Assembly (NCBI RefSeq): GCF_900129805.1
Contig: NZ_FQWY01000020.1
Coordinates: 1-37,503, forward strand
Reading direction: 5' to 3'
Source: Thermosyntropha lipolytica DSM 11003
GTDB lineage: Bacteria; Bacillota; Syntrophomonadia; Syntrophomonadales; Syntrophomonadaceae
DNA: 37,503 nt
The notes under the pieces were generated by a model. The model was not told the DNA's origin. It saw only the letters and a program-made list of their open reading frames with translations, and ran no database searches. Below, piece by piece: positions 7,617 to 15,597 of the stretch (the first letter of the stretch is position 1; each line of letters starts with the position of its first letter). Both the position numbers and the translations under genes were made by a program.

Positions 7617-8376
7617 TTTGTTGAGCAGATGCAAAGTGCTGTATGTTGAGGACGAGGAATTTACCCGGGAAGAATTGGGCTTTTTCCTCAAAAAAAGGGT
7701 AGGAAGGCTGATAACGGCTGTTAATGGCGAAGAGGGGCTAAAGCTGGCTAAACTGCATGAGCCTGATATAGCCCTGGTTGATGTGCGTATGCCGGTTATG
7801 GATGGGATTACCATGTGCCGGAAAATGCGAGAAGCCGGGATGGACTGTGCTTTTATCATCGCTTCTGCCCTGTCAGATAGTCCGACTATTTTACAGGCGG
7901 TCGATGTAGGGATTGTAAAATATATAGTAAAACCGCTTAATCCCAACCAATTGCTGGAGGTATTAGAAAATACTGCTCAGGAAATATGGAGAAGAAGATT
8001 TAAAAAACAGGCCGAGGTTAAAGGATGGAGTCTGGAAAGGGAGAAAAGGCTGGAACTGGAAAAGAGGATAAAATCTGCGGTAGCTTATTTTTTAAAATCA
8101 GCTACCGGCAAAGGACCGCGTGATATACAGGTTTTTTTAGGTGGTGGGAGCCTGGAAGTCAAGGCGATAGAGGTACTTACTCTGCTGGAACAGAGTATTT
8201 TGGCCAGCGGCAAGAACGGGCAGCTGGTTGCCTATCTGCGCCATCTTTTGTACAAGGAAAGGGGAAGTGAACTGGAGGCTATTTTAGGAGAAATTTTATC
8301 GGTAAAAGTGAAAATAAGGGATATTCAAGTAGATGTAAATGATAATCGTGATGGTATAATTTTTGACTTATCCTGA
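7597..8376 (+). CDS. Response regulator: receiver domain fused to a DUF2294/MpsC-like domain
   Basis: A 259-residue protein. The ATG at 7597 is preferred over 7591 because the GGGGAGGG ribosome binding site is then seven bases away. It overlaps the kinase gene by 20 bases. Residues about 10-125 form a CheY-like receiver with the acidic pair in VEDEE, phospho-acceptor Asp62 in LVDVRMP, the Ser/Thr-switch region IIASA and the lysine in YIVKP. After a charged linker, residues about 150-258 match the pattern of DUF2294 (Pfam name MpsC): a GKGP motif, a hydrophobic segment, LTLLEQSIL, a conserved arginine in AYLRHLL, and a C-terminal VDVNDNRDGIIFDL. No DNA-binding, GGDEF or kinase output domain is visible. 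MpsC is known with the membrane-potential-generating MpsAB proteins, so an output linked to bioenergetics is possible but unproven. Confidence 0.8.
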   Translation: METYKDSLLSRCKVLYVEDEEFTREELGFFLKKRVGRLITAVNGEEGLKLAKLHEPDIALVDVRMPVMDGITMCRKMREAGMDCAFIIASALSDSPTILQAVDVGIVKYIVKPLNPNQLLEVLENTAQEIWRRRFKKQAEVKGWSLEREKRLELEKRIKSAVAYFLKSATGKGPRDIQVFLGGGSLEVKAIEVLTLLEQSILASGKNGQLVAYLRHLLYKERGSELEAILGEILSVKVKIRDIQVDVNDNRDGIIFDLS

Positions 8377-8385
8377 AATTGTGTA

Positions 8386-8414
8386 TTGTAAAAAAGGCAG
8401 GTTTATGATTAAAT
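8386..8414 (+). promoter_or_regulatory. Possible promoter for the nuo leader RNA
   Basis: TTGTAA (8386-8391) and TTAAAT (8409-8414) are separated by 17 bases, each box with four of six consensus bases. Transcription would begin near 8420, at the 5' side of the predicted closing helix of the leader. Weak match. Confidence 0.35.
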
Positions 8415-8417
8415 AAA

Positions 8418-8570
8418 TTTAACCTTACCAGGATGAGGCTAAAAGCATGAGTGCTGGTTGGCCCATCAGCAGAGGTTTAAAAAAGAAAATAGGCTGGAAA
8501 TTATTAAAGAAAAGCGGTTTAGCTTTAATAAGCCAGCTCCTGTATGATGACAGGGGCTGGCTTGTTTGTT
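8418..8570 (+). promoter_or_regulatory. Candidate riboswitch/attenuator leader of the nuo operon
   Basis: The gap between the response regulator and nuoA holds a compact nested structure. A closing helix pairs TTAACCT (8419-8425) with AGGTT and flanking A (8473-8480). Inside, GATG-A-GGCTAA (8432-8442) pairs with TTGGCCCATC (8458-8467) with one bulge. Within that, AGCA/TGCT (8444-8455) closes a TGAG loop. Downstream, an antiterminator pairs GCTGG (8493-8497) with CCAGC (8533-8537) and TTATTAAAG (8501-8509) with CTTTAATAA (8523-8531). This is exclusive with the terminator at 8530-8563 because both need 8530-8538. The order aptamer-like fold, antiterminator, terminator, operon is that of a transcriptional riboswitch. 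I do not recognise the class. The rest of the gap (8571-8709) is AT-rich with only the nuoA ribosome binding site visible. Confidence 0.6.
8530..8570 (+). terminator. Intrinsic terminator upstream of nuoA
   Basis: A 14-bp stem (AAGCCAGCTCCTGT with ACAGGGGCTGGCTT, one G-U pair) has a six-base loop and a T-rich tail GTTTGTT. It could end the two-component operon or act as the off-state hairpin of the nuo leader. Confidence 0.8.
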
Positions 8571-8709
8571 AATGGACGGTTAATCTTTTTTTAATATTAT
8601 TTTAAATTATGTTAACAATAAAAAAATAGAATAATGAAACCGGCTGTAGTATTATTAAATGCAAAAGTGTACTCTTTTGTTTCCTATTATCCGCAAAAGG
8701 AGGAATAGT

Positions 8710-9069
8710 ATGCTTACAGATTATGCCACTATAGGACTTTTTTTTCTCCTTGCCATCAGTTTCCCTCTGGCAGCTCTGGGGCTGGCAGCCCTGGTTCGCC
8801 CCCGTTCTTATTTCAACCGGGAAAAAATGATGCCTTACGAATGTGGTGTGGATACGAAAGGGAAGACCTGGGTGAGGTTTAAGGTAAACTATTTTCTCTA
8901 TGCCCTGGTATTTCTTGCTTTTGAGGTGGAAACTATATTTTTGTTTCCCTGGGCAGTTAAATTTAATTGTTTAGGCCTTTTTGCCTTTATTGAGATGATA
9001 ATATTTTTGATTATACTTCTGGTCGGCTTGCTGTATGCCTGGAAGGAGGGTGCTTTGGAATGGTATTAG
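8710..9069 (+). CDS. nuoA: NADH-quinone oxidoreductase (complex I) subunit A
   Basis: A 119-residue membrane protein with three transmembrane helices. The family signature [10 protein letters not shown] lies in the first cytoplasmic loop, and [14 protein letters not shown], with its conserved acidic residues, opens the second helix. NuoA helps form the junction where quinone enters. The start is the ATG at 8710, after AAGGAGG. An in-frame ATG at 8659 would add residues unlike the family. It overlaps nuoB by ten bases and is the first gene of an A-B-C-D-H-I-J-K-L-M-N operon. Confidence 0.95.
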   Translation: MLTDYATIGLFFLLAISFPLAALGLAALVRPRSYFNREKMMPYECGVDTKGKTWVRFKVNYFLYALVFLAFEVETIFLFPWAVKFNCLGLFAFIEMIIFLIILLVGLLYAWKEGALEWY

Positions 9070-9539
9070 ACCATGATGTAAGGATGCTGGAAAAAAACAA
9101 TATCATTGTAACTACCCTGGAAAAGATATGGAACTGGGGCAGGGCTCATTCCTTCTGGCCGCTTTCCTATGGCTGTAACTGCTGTCCTATTGAGATGATG
9201 GCCTCGGGAGCAGCCCGCTTTGATATTGCCCGCTATGGCTACGAAGTTTTTCGGGCATCTCCCAGGCAGGCGGATCTTCTTATCGTGGCCGGGCCGGTTA
9301 CGGTAAAGATGAAGCCGGTAGTACAGAGGGTTTATCTGCAGATGCCGGAGCCGAAATGGGTTCTGGCGATGGGCAACTGTGCCATAAGTGGCGGGCCTTT
9401 TAAGGACGGCTACAGCGTTTTGCCTGGTTGTGATACTTTTCTTCCCGTAGATGTATATGTGCCGGGATGTCCTCCCCGCCCGGAAGCCCTGTTTCATGGC
9501 CTTTTAGAACTAAAGGCCAAAGTTTTAGGCCAAAGATAG
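9060..9539 (+). CDS. nuoB: Complex I subunit B, carries cluster N2
   Basis: A 159-residue protein that holds the terminal 4Fe-4S cluster N2 next to the quinone site. Ligand cysteines are the tandem pair in [10 protein letters not shown], one in MGNCAISGG and one in PGCPPRP. The signature segment has an additional cysteine (C-N-C-C), giving CxCC where many NuoB proteins have only CC. The gene is translationally coupled to nuoA through a ten-base overlap. Confidence 0.96.
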   Translation: MVLDHDVRMLEKNNIIVTTLEKIWNWGRAHSFWPLSYGCNCCPIEMMASGAARFDIARYGYEVFRASPRQADLLIVAGPVTVKMKPVVQRVYLQMPEPKWVLAMGNCAISGGPFKDGYSVLPGCDTFLPVDVYVPGCPPRPEALFHGLLELKAKVLGQR

Positions 9540-9551
9540 GAGGCGAAAAAA

Positions 9552-9980
9552 GTGATGGGAGACTTGCTAAAGGAAATCAGGAAAAATTTCCCATCAGTTA
9601 CTATAGAAGAAGATGAATTTCTAACTTTGCGGATTAACGATGGGGGAAGTTTGCTCCCGTTGCTGAAGCTGCTTAAGACAGGGTATGGGTTTAATTATCT
9701 GGCCAATCTTACGGCTGTAGATTATAAAGATAAGTTTACGGTAGTTTATCATATCTATAAAATTCCGGAAAACGAAAAGGTTTGTATAAAGGTTGATATA
9801 AATCGGGATAAGCCGGAACTGGATTCAGCAGTAAGTTTATGGCCGGCCGCTGATTTTCAGGAACGGGAAGTATATGACCTGATGGGGATTGTATTCAGGG
9901 GACATCCTAATCTGGAGCGGATACTGCTTCCTGCTGATTTTGTCGGACATCCCCTGCGCAAGGATTATAAGCCGGCTTAA
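9552..9980 (+). CDS. nuoC: Complex I subunit C (30 kDa type)
   Basis: A 142-residue protein of the 30-kDa complex I subunit family. The C-terminal signature REVYDLMGIVFRGHPNLERI and then GHPLRKDYK is intact. It is a separate gene, not fused to nuoD as in E. coli. The start is GTG (9552) or the adjacent ATG (9555), both served by AGGAGG at 9538-9543. It belongs to the peripheral arm, beside NuoB and NuoD. Confidence 0.95.
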   Translation: MMGDLLKEIRKNFPSVTIEEDEFLTLRINDGGSLLPLLKLLKTGYGFNYLANLTAVDYKDKFTVVYHIYKIPENEKVCIKVDINRDKPELDSAVSLWPAADFQEREVYDLMGIVFRGHPNLERILLPADFVGHPLRKDYKPA

Positions 9981-10001
9981 AGCGGAAAGGAGGGTTAGCC
10001 T

Positions 10002-11102
10002 GTGCTGGAAACAGATTTTATAACGATAAATGTAGGGCCGCAGCATCCCAGTACACATGGAGGATTACATGCGGAAACAGTTCTGGATGGTGAACACATA
10101 GTAGATTTGAAAGTACATTTAGGCTATGTGCACCGTTCGGTAGAAAAAATAGCTGAATCCCGTACTTATACCCAGTTTATCCCCTATAACTCCCGTTTAG
10201 ATTACCTGGCTACCCATCTTCCTACTATGGGCTACTGTCAGGCAGTAGAAAAGCTTTTAGGTATTAGTTTGCCGGAAAGAGCTGAATATATAAGGGTTAT
10301 TATGGCTGAGCTTTCCCGTATTGCATCACATATGCTTTTTATCGGCAGTCTGGCTATTGATATAGGCGCTACTACCGGACTTATTTACTGTTTCCGGGAC
10401 CGGGAACGCATTATGGATATGTTTGAAATGACCAGCGGTCAAAGGCTTATATCCAGCTATATGCGTATAGGGGGATTCAATGAGGATTTGCCGGAAGAGT
10501 TTTATCCAGCAGTTAAAAGCTTTTTAGATGACCTCCCTTATATGCTGGATGAATACAATAACCTTTTAACCGGCAATGAGATTTTGCAGGCACGCCTTAA
10601 AAATACCGGCATTTTATCGGCAGAAGATGCTATTGCCTATGGTGTAAGCGGGCCTAACTTAAGGGCCAGCGGAGTAGCTTATGATATACGCAAGGCAGAG
10701 CCTTACGGCATTTACGACCGGTTTGCTTTTGACATACCGGTAGGACAAAAAGGTGACAACATGGATCGGTTTGTAGTCAGGATAAGAGAGATTGAAGAGA
10801 GTGCCAGGATAATAAGACAGGCACTTAAAGACATGCCGGAAGGGGAAATAAAGGCTAAGGTTCCCCGGGTTATAAAACCGGAAAAAGGAAAAGAAGTCTA
10901 TCACCGTATTGAATCTTCCAAAGGGGAATTAGGCTTCTACATCGTAAGTGACGGGGGAGAAAAACCTTACCGCCTGCATGTAAGGGCACCTTCCTTTATA
11001 AACCTGGGGGTCCTGCCTCTCATATCCCGGGGAGGCAAACTGCAGGATCTTATTGCTAATATTGCTACCCTGGATCCAGTTTTAGGGGAGGCAGACCGTT
11101 AG
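10002..11102 (+). CDS. nuoD: Complex I subunit D (49 kDa type)
   Basis: A 366-residue protein, the subunit that forms most of the quinone headgroup site. It starts with GTG after GGAGGG. The N-terminal [10 protein letters not shown] gives the quinone-contacting histidine loop, followed by [13 protein letters not shown]. The C-terminus ends LGEADR, as in the family (LGEVDR). The four nickel-ligand cysteines of related hydrogenase large subunits are absent, which makes it a complex I rather than an energy-converting hydrogenase subunit. Confidence 0.95.
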   Translation: MLETDFITINVGPQHPSTHGGLHAETVLDGEHIVDLKVHLGYVHRSVEKIAESRTYTQFIPYNSRLDYLATHLPTMGYCQAVEKLLGISLPERAEYIRVIMAELSRIASHMLFIGSLAIDIGATTGLIYCFRDRERIMDMFEMTSGQRLISSYMRIGGFNEDLPEEFYPAVKSFLDDLPYMLDEYNNLLTGNEILQARLKNTGILSAEDAIAYGVSGPNLRASGVAYDIRKAEPYGIYDRFAFDIPVGQKGDNMDRFVVRIREIEESARIIRQALKDMPEGEIKAKVPRVIKPEKGKEVYHRIESSKGELGFYIVSDGGEKPYRLHVRAPSFINLGVLPLISRGGKLQDLIANIATLDPVLGEADR

Positions 11103-11136
11103 TTTTACCATAAAAACGGGTAAGGAGAGTTGGTAG

Positions 11137-12171
11137 ATGAAAGGAGCGGAAACTTTTTTTGTTGACCTGGCCCGGGCCATTGTAAACGGACTGGAAAATA
11201 TGGGCATGTCGGCTTTAGGGGCAGAAATTATACTCCTCATAATAAAATTTGCCTGCATAGCAGGTATCGTAACTGTCAATATTATCATTCTTATCTGGCT
11301 GGAACGCAAAATATCAGGCTTTATCCAGCTGCGTTTAGGGCCTAACCGTCTTGGGCCCTGGGGAGTATTTCAGACGATTGCTGATGCTATAAAACTGCTG
11401 ACTAAAGAAGATATAATTCCTTCCCAAACAGATAAAATCATTTTCCGTACTGCACCGATTGTTTTTATAATCATTTCACTCATGCTTTATGTAGTCCTTC
11501 CTTTTGGAGATGGCATGGCTATTGTAGACCTCAATCTGGGGGTTTTGTACTTTATCTCTGTTGGTTCCCTGGGAACGATTGCCCTCCTGATGGCCGGCTG
11601 GGGTTCCAATAATAAATGGTCACTGCTGGGGGCTATGCGTTCGGTAGCTCAGATGATAAGCTATGAAATCCCGCTGGTTTTTTCTCTGCTGGCAGTAGTC
11701 ATGATTGCTGGTTCGCTTAATATGTCAGACATAGTTAATGCCCAGGATAAAATCTGGTTTGTATTTTTGCAGCCCGTAGCCTTTATAACTTATTTTATTG
11801 CCGCTACTGCAGAGCTTAACCGGGGTCCTTTTGATATGCCGGAAGCCGAACAGGAACTTACCGCCGGTGCCTATACCGAATACAGCGGTATGCGCTGGGC
11901 TCTGTTTTTCCTGGCGGAATATACTAACCTTTTTGCAGTTTCGGCTCTGACGGCGATTATGTTTTTTGGCGGCTTTAAGGGGCCTTTTCTTCCTTCCTGG
12001 CTCTGGCTGCCGATAAAAGCTTATATAATAATGCTCGTATTTTTCTGGCTCAAGTGGACTTTACCACGCATACGCATGGATCATCTCATGGCTTTTAGCT
12101 GGAAAGTTTTGATACCGGTTACTCTGGCTAATCTCGTAGTTACCGGATGTGTACTCCATTTTCTTAAATAA
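11137..12171 (+). CDS. nuoH: Complex I subunit H
   Basis: A 344-residue membrane protein with about eight helices that forms the heel of complex I and the entrance of the quinone channel. Signatures are [19 protein letters not shown] and the acidic loop [16 protein letters not shown] followed by [15 protein letters not shown]. The acidic residues in that loop couple quinone chemistry to ion pumping in the family. The start is the ATG at 11137, after AAGGAGAG. Confidence 0.96.
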   Translation: MKGAETFFVDLARAIVNGLENMGMSALGAEIILLIIKFACIAGIVTVNIIILIWLERKISGFIQLRLGPNRLGPWGVFQTIADAIKLLTKEDIIPSQTDKIIFRTAPIVFIIISLMLYVVLPFGDGMAIVDLNLGVLYFISVGSLGTIALLMAGWGSNNKWSLLGAMRSVAQMISYEIPLVFSLLAVVMIAGSLNMSDIVNAQDKIWFVFLQPVAFITYFIAATAELNRGPFDMPEAEQELTAGAYTEYSGMRWALFFLAEYTNLFAVSALTAIMFFGGFKGPFLPSWLWLPIKAYIIMLVFFWLKWTLPRIRMDHLMAFSWKVLIPVTLANLVVTGCVLHFLK

Positions 12172-12188
12172 AAAGGTTGGTGATTAAA

Positions 12189-12869
12189 ATGTGGGGAAGT
12201 GGAATTTTAAAAGGATTAGGTATAACCTTCAAACACCTCTGGGAACGAAAGATAACTGAACAATATCCGGAAGAAAGGCCTAAGCTTTATCCCCGTTTTC
12301 GCGGACGGCTCATGTTAAATCCGGAAAAATGCATTGTATGCGGCATGTGTGTTAAAAGCTGTCCTAATAATGTTTTAAGCTTTACAGAGGCAAGGCTTAA
12401 GGAGAGTAAGAAAAAAGTCCTTACCAGCTATACCATAGATCATCAATATTGCATGTTTTGCAATCTCTGTGTAGAAGCATGTCCTACCAATGGACTTTAT
12501 TTCAGCCATGACTTTGAATGGGCAGCCTTTAAGCGGGAAGATATAAAAACAGTTTATGAGCCGGACTTAACCGGTTTGGAACTTCTGGCTTTAGAAGAAG
12601 GAGAAAAAAAATCAGCGGAAAAAGAAGCGGAAGATAAGCTTTTAAAAGGGGTAAATGCCATGATAGCAGCCATAAAGAAAAACCCGGCCCGGGCTTTAAG
12701 CAAAGTAGTAGAAAGCGAGGAAGAAGCCCTGAAACTTTCGGAAATCCTGGGGGATGATGAAAGTAAAATTAAAAAACTGGCAGAGCTTATGGTAAGTGAT
12801 AAGGAAAAAGCGGCCAAGGTAGCTAAAGCCTTTTTAATCAAAGGGCAGAAAAAGGAGCAGGAGGGATAA
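12189..12869 (+). CDS. nuoI: Complex I subunit I, with a long charged C-terminal extension
   Basis: The ferredoxin-like subunit holding two 4Fe-4S clusters (N6a and N6b). The motifs are CIVCGMCVKSCP and CMFCNLCVEACP. I place the start at the ATG at 12189. In-frame TTG (12177) and GTG (12180) exist but sit within the AAGG...GGTG ribosome binding region. From the ATG the protein is 226 residues. Beyond about residue 125 it carries about 100 residues rich in Lys, Glu and Ala, apparently helical, which are absent from short NuoI proteins. With no NuoEFG gene in the operon, the tail could help dock an alternative electron donor. That is speculation. Confidence 0.92.
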   Translation: MWGSGILKGLGITFKHLWERKITEQYPEERPKLYPRFRGRLMLNPEKCIVCGMCVKSCPNNVLSFTEARLKESKKKVLTSYTIDHQYCMFCNLCVEACPTNGLYFSHDFEWAAFKREDIKTVYEPDLTGLELLALEEGEKKSAEKEAEDKLLKGVNAMIAAIKKNPARALSKVVESEEEALKLSEILGDDESKIKKLAELMVSDKEKAAKVAKAFLIKGQKKEQEG

Positions 12870-12871
12870 AG

Positions 12872-13375
12872 ATGCAGTTATCTGATTTGGTATTTTATGC
12901 TTTGGCAGCATTTACGATAATTGCTGCTTTAGGAGTAGTAGCTCTGCCTAATATAGTGCATAGTGCATTATGCCTGGTACTGACGTTTATTGGTGTAGCC
13001 GGCATCTACTTTTATTTGGGTGCAGATTTTATCGGACTTATCCAGATTTTAGCTTATGCGGGAGCTATATCAGTCCTTATGATTTTTGCGGTAATGCTTC
13101 TTTTGAGCCGGGATGTGAGTGAAAGCAATCCTTCCCATAAAAAAGGCAAATATCTGGCGGCTCTATTTTCAGGCTTATTTGCCTTTTTGCTCGCGCTTTC
13201 CATTTACAGCACTTCCTGGGATTTAACAGAGGGGGCTGAAATTGTAGATAGTATAGGCAAGATTGCCTATATGCTCATGGGTGATTATGTAATTGCCTTT
13301 GAAGCAGCAGCTATTCTCTTGTTGGCAGCAGTAATCGGAGCCGTTATTTTAGCCCGGGGGGAGGAAAAGAGATGA
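12872..13375 (+). CDS. nuoJ: Complex I subunit J
   Basis: A 167-residue protein with five predicted membrane helices. The helix-3 region QILAYAGAISVLMIFAVMLL is the family hallmark, including the segment that switches between alpha- and pi-helix in structures. It overlaps nuoK by four bases (ATGA), implying coupled translation. Confidence 0.93.
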   Translation: MQLSDLVFYALAAFTIIAALGVVALPNIVHSALCLVLTFIGVAGIYFYLGADFIGLIQILAYAGAISVLMIFAVMLLLSRDVSESNPSHKKGKYLAALFSGLFAFLLALSIYSTSWDLTEGAEIVDSIGKIAYMLMGDYVIAFEAAAILLLAAVIGAVILARGEEKR

Positions 13376-13683
13376 GTATAGGGATTACCCATTACCTTAT
13401 TTTGAGTACGATTCTTTTTAGTATAGGAATTTATGGGGTTTTAGCCAAAAGAAATGCGGTGGCAGTTCTTATGTCAATTGAGCTTATTTTAAACTCGGTT
13501 AACATAAATTTCGTGGCAGCTAACCGTTTTATAGCCGGAGATGGGATAATGGGGCAGCTTTTTAGTATTTTTATAATTGTGGTGGCTGCTGCTGAAGTAG
13601 CAGTAGGCTTGGCCCTGGTTATTGCCGCCGTAAGGCAAAAGAAGAGTGTTAATCTGGATGATTATAATATCCTGAAGTGGTAA
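13372..13683 (+). CDS. nuoK: Complex I subunit K
   Basis: A 103-residue protein with three membrane helices, the small Mrp-type subunit. It has the conserved glutamate in LMSIELILNSVNINF (helix 2) and the second acidic residue in AAAEVAVGLALV (helix 3), both part of the proton path. The length is normal. Its start lies inside the nuoJ stop region. Confidence 0.95.
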   Translation: MSIGITHYLILSTILFSIGIYGVLAKRNAVAVLMSIELILNSVNINFVAANRFIAGDGIMGQLFSIFIIVVAAAEVAVGLALVIAAVRQKKSVNLDDYNILKW

Positions 13684-13695
13684 GGGGGGAGATTA

Positions 13696-15585
13696 ATGTT
13701 TGAGTGGACTTTGCAGCATATCTGGCTTATTCCGCTTATGCCTTTACTGGTATTTGCCTTGATTGGATTATTTTTGCACAAGTGGCCCGGGATTTCTGCC
13801 GCTATTTCAATAATAAGCATAGCCACCGGGTTAGCCTTGTCTGTTGTTACATTAATAGGAATGCTAAAAGGGGGACAACCCCTCCATTATGAAATAAGTT
13901 TTCCCTGGCTTAAGATGCCGGGGCTTACGGTAGAGATGGGTCTTTTAGTTGATGGACTTACGGTAGTTATGCTTTTTATCGTAACTCTGGTAGCTTTTCT
14001 GGTACAGGTTTATTCTCTGGGATATATGGAAGGTGATCCGGGATTTGCCAGCTATTATGCTTATCAGTCCCTGTTTGCCGCTGCCATGTTAGGCCTGGTA
14101 GCAGCTAATAACTTTGGCCAGATGTTTGTATTCTGGGAGTTGGTAGGTTTGGCTTCCTATCTCCTGATTGGCTTCTGGTTTGGCAAAAACTCAGCCCGGG
14201 AAGCGGCTAAAAAAGCTTTTATCACTAACCGGGTAGGGGATTTCGGCTTTCTTTTAGGCATTTTATTTGTGCAGATAATTTTCGGCACCCTGAATTTCGG
14301 AGAATTATCTCCCCAGGTGGCAGATTATACAAATACCGCTCTCCTTGTAACGGTAACCCTTCTTCTGTTAGCAGGACCGGTGGGAAAATCAGCCCAGTTC
14401 CCCTTGCATGTATGGCTTCCTGATGCCATGGAAGGGCCTACTCCGGTAAGTGCCCTTATCCATGCGGCAACTATGGTTGCTGCCGGGGTATATCTGATTG
14501 CACGGGCTTTCTTCATCTTCAGTGCTACTCCGGAAGCTATGCAGGTTATAGCTTTTATAGGAGGGTTTACTGCCCTTTTTGCCGCCCTTATAGCCGTTAC
14601 CCAGTATGACATAAAACGCATATTAGCCTATTCTACTTTAAGCCAGCTGGGTTATATGGTTATGGCTATGGGGCTGGGGGCTATGACCGCCGGGATGTTC
14701 CACCTGACTACCCATGCTTTCTTTAAGGCCCTCCTGTTTTTAGGGGCAGGAAGTGTAATTTATGCCCTGCATCATGAGCAGGATATAAGAAATATGGGAG
14801 GGCTTTCCCGGAAGATGCCGGTTACGACCTGGACTTTTGTTATCGGGGCTCTGGCTCTGGCCGGTATTCCGCCTTTAGCCGGCTTCTGGAGCAAGGATGA
14901 AATACTCCTCAGCGCTTATGCCGGAGGCTATACCGGATTTTATGTCCTTGGGCTTCTGGTAGCCTTTTTAACTGCGTTTTACATGTTCCGGCTTATATTT
15001 ACTGCCTTTTTTGGGGAAAGCCATGCCAGGGGACATCATCATGCTGAGGTAAAAGAGTCGCCCCTGGTTATGACCATCCCTCTTATAATACTTGCTTTAA
15101 TGTCGGTGGTAGCCGGGTTTATCGGAGCACCTTTTACCGGTAACCCCTTTGGACATTTTGTACATTATGCAGGAGAAACACATCATGAACCGGAAATGGT
15201 GGTGGCTGTTACTTCGGCATTAATTGGAGTTTTAGGGATAATTGCTGCCTATCTGGTTTATGCAAGAAAAATGGTTTCTACGGCCAGGGTAAAAGAAAGG
15301 CTCTCCGGGGTTTACACCCTGGTATATAACAAATTTTATATAGATGAAATCTACCTGTGGTTTATAAAGATATTTGTAGATGGAACTGCGCGGCTTATGT
15401 TCTGGATAGATATTAATATCATAAACCGTCTGGTTGACCTGTCAGCAGAAATAACTGGTGCTTTGGGCAAAGCCTTGCGTTACACGGAAGATGGACAGGT
15501 ACAGACTTATGCCTATTATATGCTGGGCGGAATTATAATCCTGTCTGCTGCTGTGTTGCTGGCAGGATTAGGAATAATGCGGTAG
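13696..15585 (+). CDS. nuoL: Complex I subunit L, antiporter-like
   Basis: A 629-residue distal antiporter-like pump subunit. Signatures include FVFWELVGLASYLLIGFW with the key glutamate, GKSAQFPLHVWLPDAMEGPT with the key lysine, and ALIHAATMVAAGVYLI. The C-terminal region after about residue 500 is long enough for the lateral amphipathic helix HL and its anchor helix. The start ATG follows AAGGGGGGAG. The pumped ion (proton or sodium) cannot be decided from sequence inspection. Confidence 0.96.
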   Translation: MFEWTLQHIWLIPLMPLLVFALIGLFLHKWPGISAAISIISIATGLALSVVTLIGMLKGGQPLHYEISFPWLKMPGLTVEMGLLVDGLTVVMLFIVTLVAFLVQVYSLGYMEGDPGFASYYAYQSLFAAAMLGLVAANNFGQMFVFWELVGLASYLLIGFWFGKNSAREAAKKAFITNRVGDFGFLLGILFVQIIFGTLNFGELSPQVADYTNTALLVTVTLLLLAGPVGKSAQFPLHVWLPDAMEGPTPVSALIHAATMVAAGVYLIARAFFIFSATPEAMQVIAFIGGFTALFAALIAVTQYDIKRILAYSTLSQLGYMVMAMGLGAMTAGMFHLTTHAFFKALLFLGAGSVIYALHHEQDIRNMGGLSRKMPVTTWTFVIGALALAGIPPLAGFWSKDEILLSAYAGGYTGFYVLGLLVAFLTAFYMFRLIFTAFFGESHARGHHHAEVKESPLVMTIPLIILALMSVVAGFIGAPFTGNPFGHFVHYAGETHHEPEMVVAVTSALIGVLGIIAAYLVYARKMVSTARVKERLSGVYTLVYNKFYIDEIYLWFIKIFVDGTARLMFWIDINIINRLVDLSAEITGALGKALRYTEDGQVQTYAYYMLGGIIILSAAVLLAGLGIMR

Positions 15586-15597
15586 AGGGGGAGAAAG

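Noticed and set aside
9060-11102. Energy-converting hydrogenase rather than complex I
   Set aside because: The NuoD-like protein lacks the CxxC nickel ligands at both ends, and separate NuoA, NuoJ and NuoK genes are present, which mark a true complex I.
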